Notes under the pieces: generated by a model | Told to the model about the DNA's origin: nothing | The model's database searches: none | The model's input: the letters and a program-made list of their open reading frames with translations, nothing else | In this document: positions 5,104-5,762 of the stretch, one piece after another | How positions within the stretch are numbered: position 1 is the first letter of the stretch | Layout: each line of letters starts with the position of its first letter | NCBI GenBank assembly: GCA_012799425.1 | Contig: JAAZLF010000534.1 | Coordinates: forward strand, 1 to 5,762 | Length of the DNA stretch: 5,762 bases | Direction: 5' to 3' | Source: Actinomycetales bacterium | GTDB taxonomy: Bacteria; Actinomycetota; Actinomycetes; Actinomycetales; Dermabacteraceae | Translations under genes and position numbers: made by a program

Positions 5104-5762
5104 ACATCTCCTCCACCGTCCGGGAGCGGACCCGCCACGGGATCGACAGCAGCGCGGTCAGTCCTGTGGCGGAGTACAGCAGCAGCTGCCACAGCAGGCG
5201 CAGCGGCTGATGCCTGTGCACGTCGACCTCACCGCCGGCGCCCGCGGGGACGTGGAAGCCCTGTGCCCAGCCGTCGACCTCGACGGGCTCGAGCTCCGTG
5301 CCGTCGAGGGTCGCGCGCCATCCGGAGTCGGCGCGCTCGGCCAGCACCACGGTCCGTTCCGCGTCCTGGGCGGGGATCTCCCCTGCGGCCTCGACCACGG
5401 TGCTGCTGAGCGCGGTCACGTCGGTGCCGTCGGTGACCACTGCGCGGGGCGCGGAGTCGATGACCCGCCACATCCCCCCACGGGTTCCCTCTGTGACCTT
5501 CTCGAGCTGCGGGGAGCTGTCCAGGGTGCGGATCAGCTCCGCCTGCTCGGCCGGGTCGCCCTGGACCACGAGATAGGCGACGGCGAGGTGCGCGGCAGGG
5601 CCGGCGCCGTCCTGCTCGCCGTCGGCGGCGACGTCGCGGGAGAGCATCCCTGCGACGGTCTCGCGCAGCGCCGCGGAGGCCGGGTCCGCGTCGACCGTCT
5701 CTCCCGCGGAGACGGTGTCGACGCCGCGCGCATCGGCGATCGTGGCGTGCTGGATCACACTG
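5096..5762 (-). CDS. GT2 family glycosyltransferase, C-terminal part (5' end outside window)
   Basis: The frame enters from the right edge and ends at TGA 5098-5096, giving 221 complete codons. It holds no catalytic domain; the GT-A domain and most membrane segments would lie beyond the edge. What is visible matches the C-terminal extracytoplasmic domain of the large actinobacterial membrane glycosyltransferases found beside DUF5719: HLAVAYLVVQGD, a LIRTLDSSPQLEKV segment, MWRVIDSAPRAVV, then VVLAERADSGWRATLDGTEL and VDGWAQGFHVPAG. A final membrane helix follows (codons about 5135-5203, LRLLWQLLLYS to LLSIPW) with a short basic tail, RVRSRTVEEMYG, expected in the cytoplasm. A GTG at 5758-5756 is an internal Val rather than a start, because the open frame continues to the edge. 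The stop overlaps the DUF5719 start by 8 nt (ATGGCTGA). Sugar donor and acceptor cannot be inferred. Assignment rests on C-terminal pattern plus gene context. Confidence 0.75.
   Translation of the reverse strand, partial: SVIQHATIADARGVDTVSAGETVDADPASAALRETVAGMLSRDVAADGEQDGAGPAAHLAVAYLVVQGDPAEQAELIRTLDSSPQLEKVTEGTRGGMWRVIDSAPRAVVTDGTDVTALSSTVVEAAGEIPAQDAERTVVLAERADSGWRATLDGTELEPVEVDGWAQGFHVPAGAGGEVDVHRHQPLRLLWQLLLYSATGLTALLSIPWRVRSRTVEEMYG
5110..5114 (-). promoter_or_regulatory. Ribosome binding site of the DUF5719 gene
   Basis: GGAGG on the minus strand, 6 nt before the ATG at 5103-5101 and inside the last codons of the glycosyltransferase gene. The strong match and spacing fix the DUF5719 start and support coupled translation. 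Confidence 0.8.

Noticed and set aside
5756..5758. GTG 5758 as start of a 220-residue protein
   Set aside because: The frame stays open to the window edge and the content is the C-terminal domain of a large glycosyltransferase, so the gene is simply cut.
1..5762. CRISPR array, tRNA, rRNA, insertion sequence or phage element
   Set aside because: No spaced short repeats, cloverleaf, terminal inverted repeats, transposase or integrase motifs were seen on either strand.

Overview
The window is very GC-rich (around 70 percent by eye) and densely coded, with strong third-position G/C bias. It carries a gene neighbourhood typical of Actinobacteria: pmm/manB, DUF3499, a divergent 'metallopeptidase family' (DUF1025-type zincin-like) gene, DUF5719 and a large membrane GT2 glycosyltransferase, with an RDD-family gene nearby. 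Mycobacteria have a comparable arrangement around pmmA/manB. Protein style and gene order suggest a high-GC actinobacterium, perhaps a Brachybacterium-like member of the Micrococcales; the genus is a low-confidence guess.

Layout from left to right. Bases 1-728 (+) hold the 3' part of an RDD-family membrane protein gene, cut by the left edge and carrying an in-frame 273-bp tandem repeat that looks more like a mosaic or misassembled end than a working gene. Bases 787-2493 (-) encode a phosphomannomutase fused to a C-terminal Trm112-like zinc ribbon. Bases 2486-2860 (-) encode a DUF3499 protein that overlaps the mutase start by 8 nt. Bases 2861-2994 are a divergent promoter region with a good -10 hexamer on each strand, each placed for leaderless transcription. 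Bases 2995-3450 (+) encode a zincin-fold protein that has lost its HExxH zinc site. Bases 3463-5103 (-) encode a DUF5719 protein with one membrane anchor. Bases 5096-5762 (-) are the C-terminal end of a GT2 glycosyltransferase running off the right edge; its stop overlaps the DUF5719 start by 8 nt.

How they may work together. Phosphomannomutase makes mannose-1-phosphate, the precursor of GDP-mannose used for mannosylated envelope glycans and lipids. The GT2 and DUF5719 proteins are predicted membrane proteins with large extracytoplasmic parts and probably act in cell-envelope glycan assembly. DUF3499 and the zincin-like protein are conserved in this neighbourhood but have no assigned function. 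The genes form two short translationally coupled minus-strand operons (GT2-DUF5719 and DUF3499-pmm), one plus-strand gene between them, and the RDD gene converging on pmm.

I found no mobile element, CRISPR array, tRNA, rRNA or clearly new multi-gene system. The most notable points are the mutase-Trm112 fusion, the disabled metallopeptidase, the paired leaderless promoters, and the repeat at the left edge, which should be treated as a possible assembly problem before any biology is built on it.
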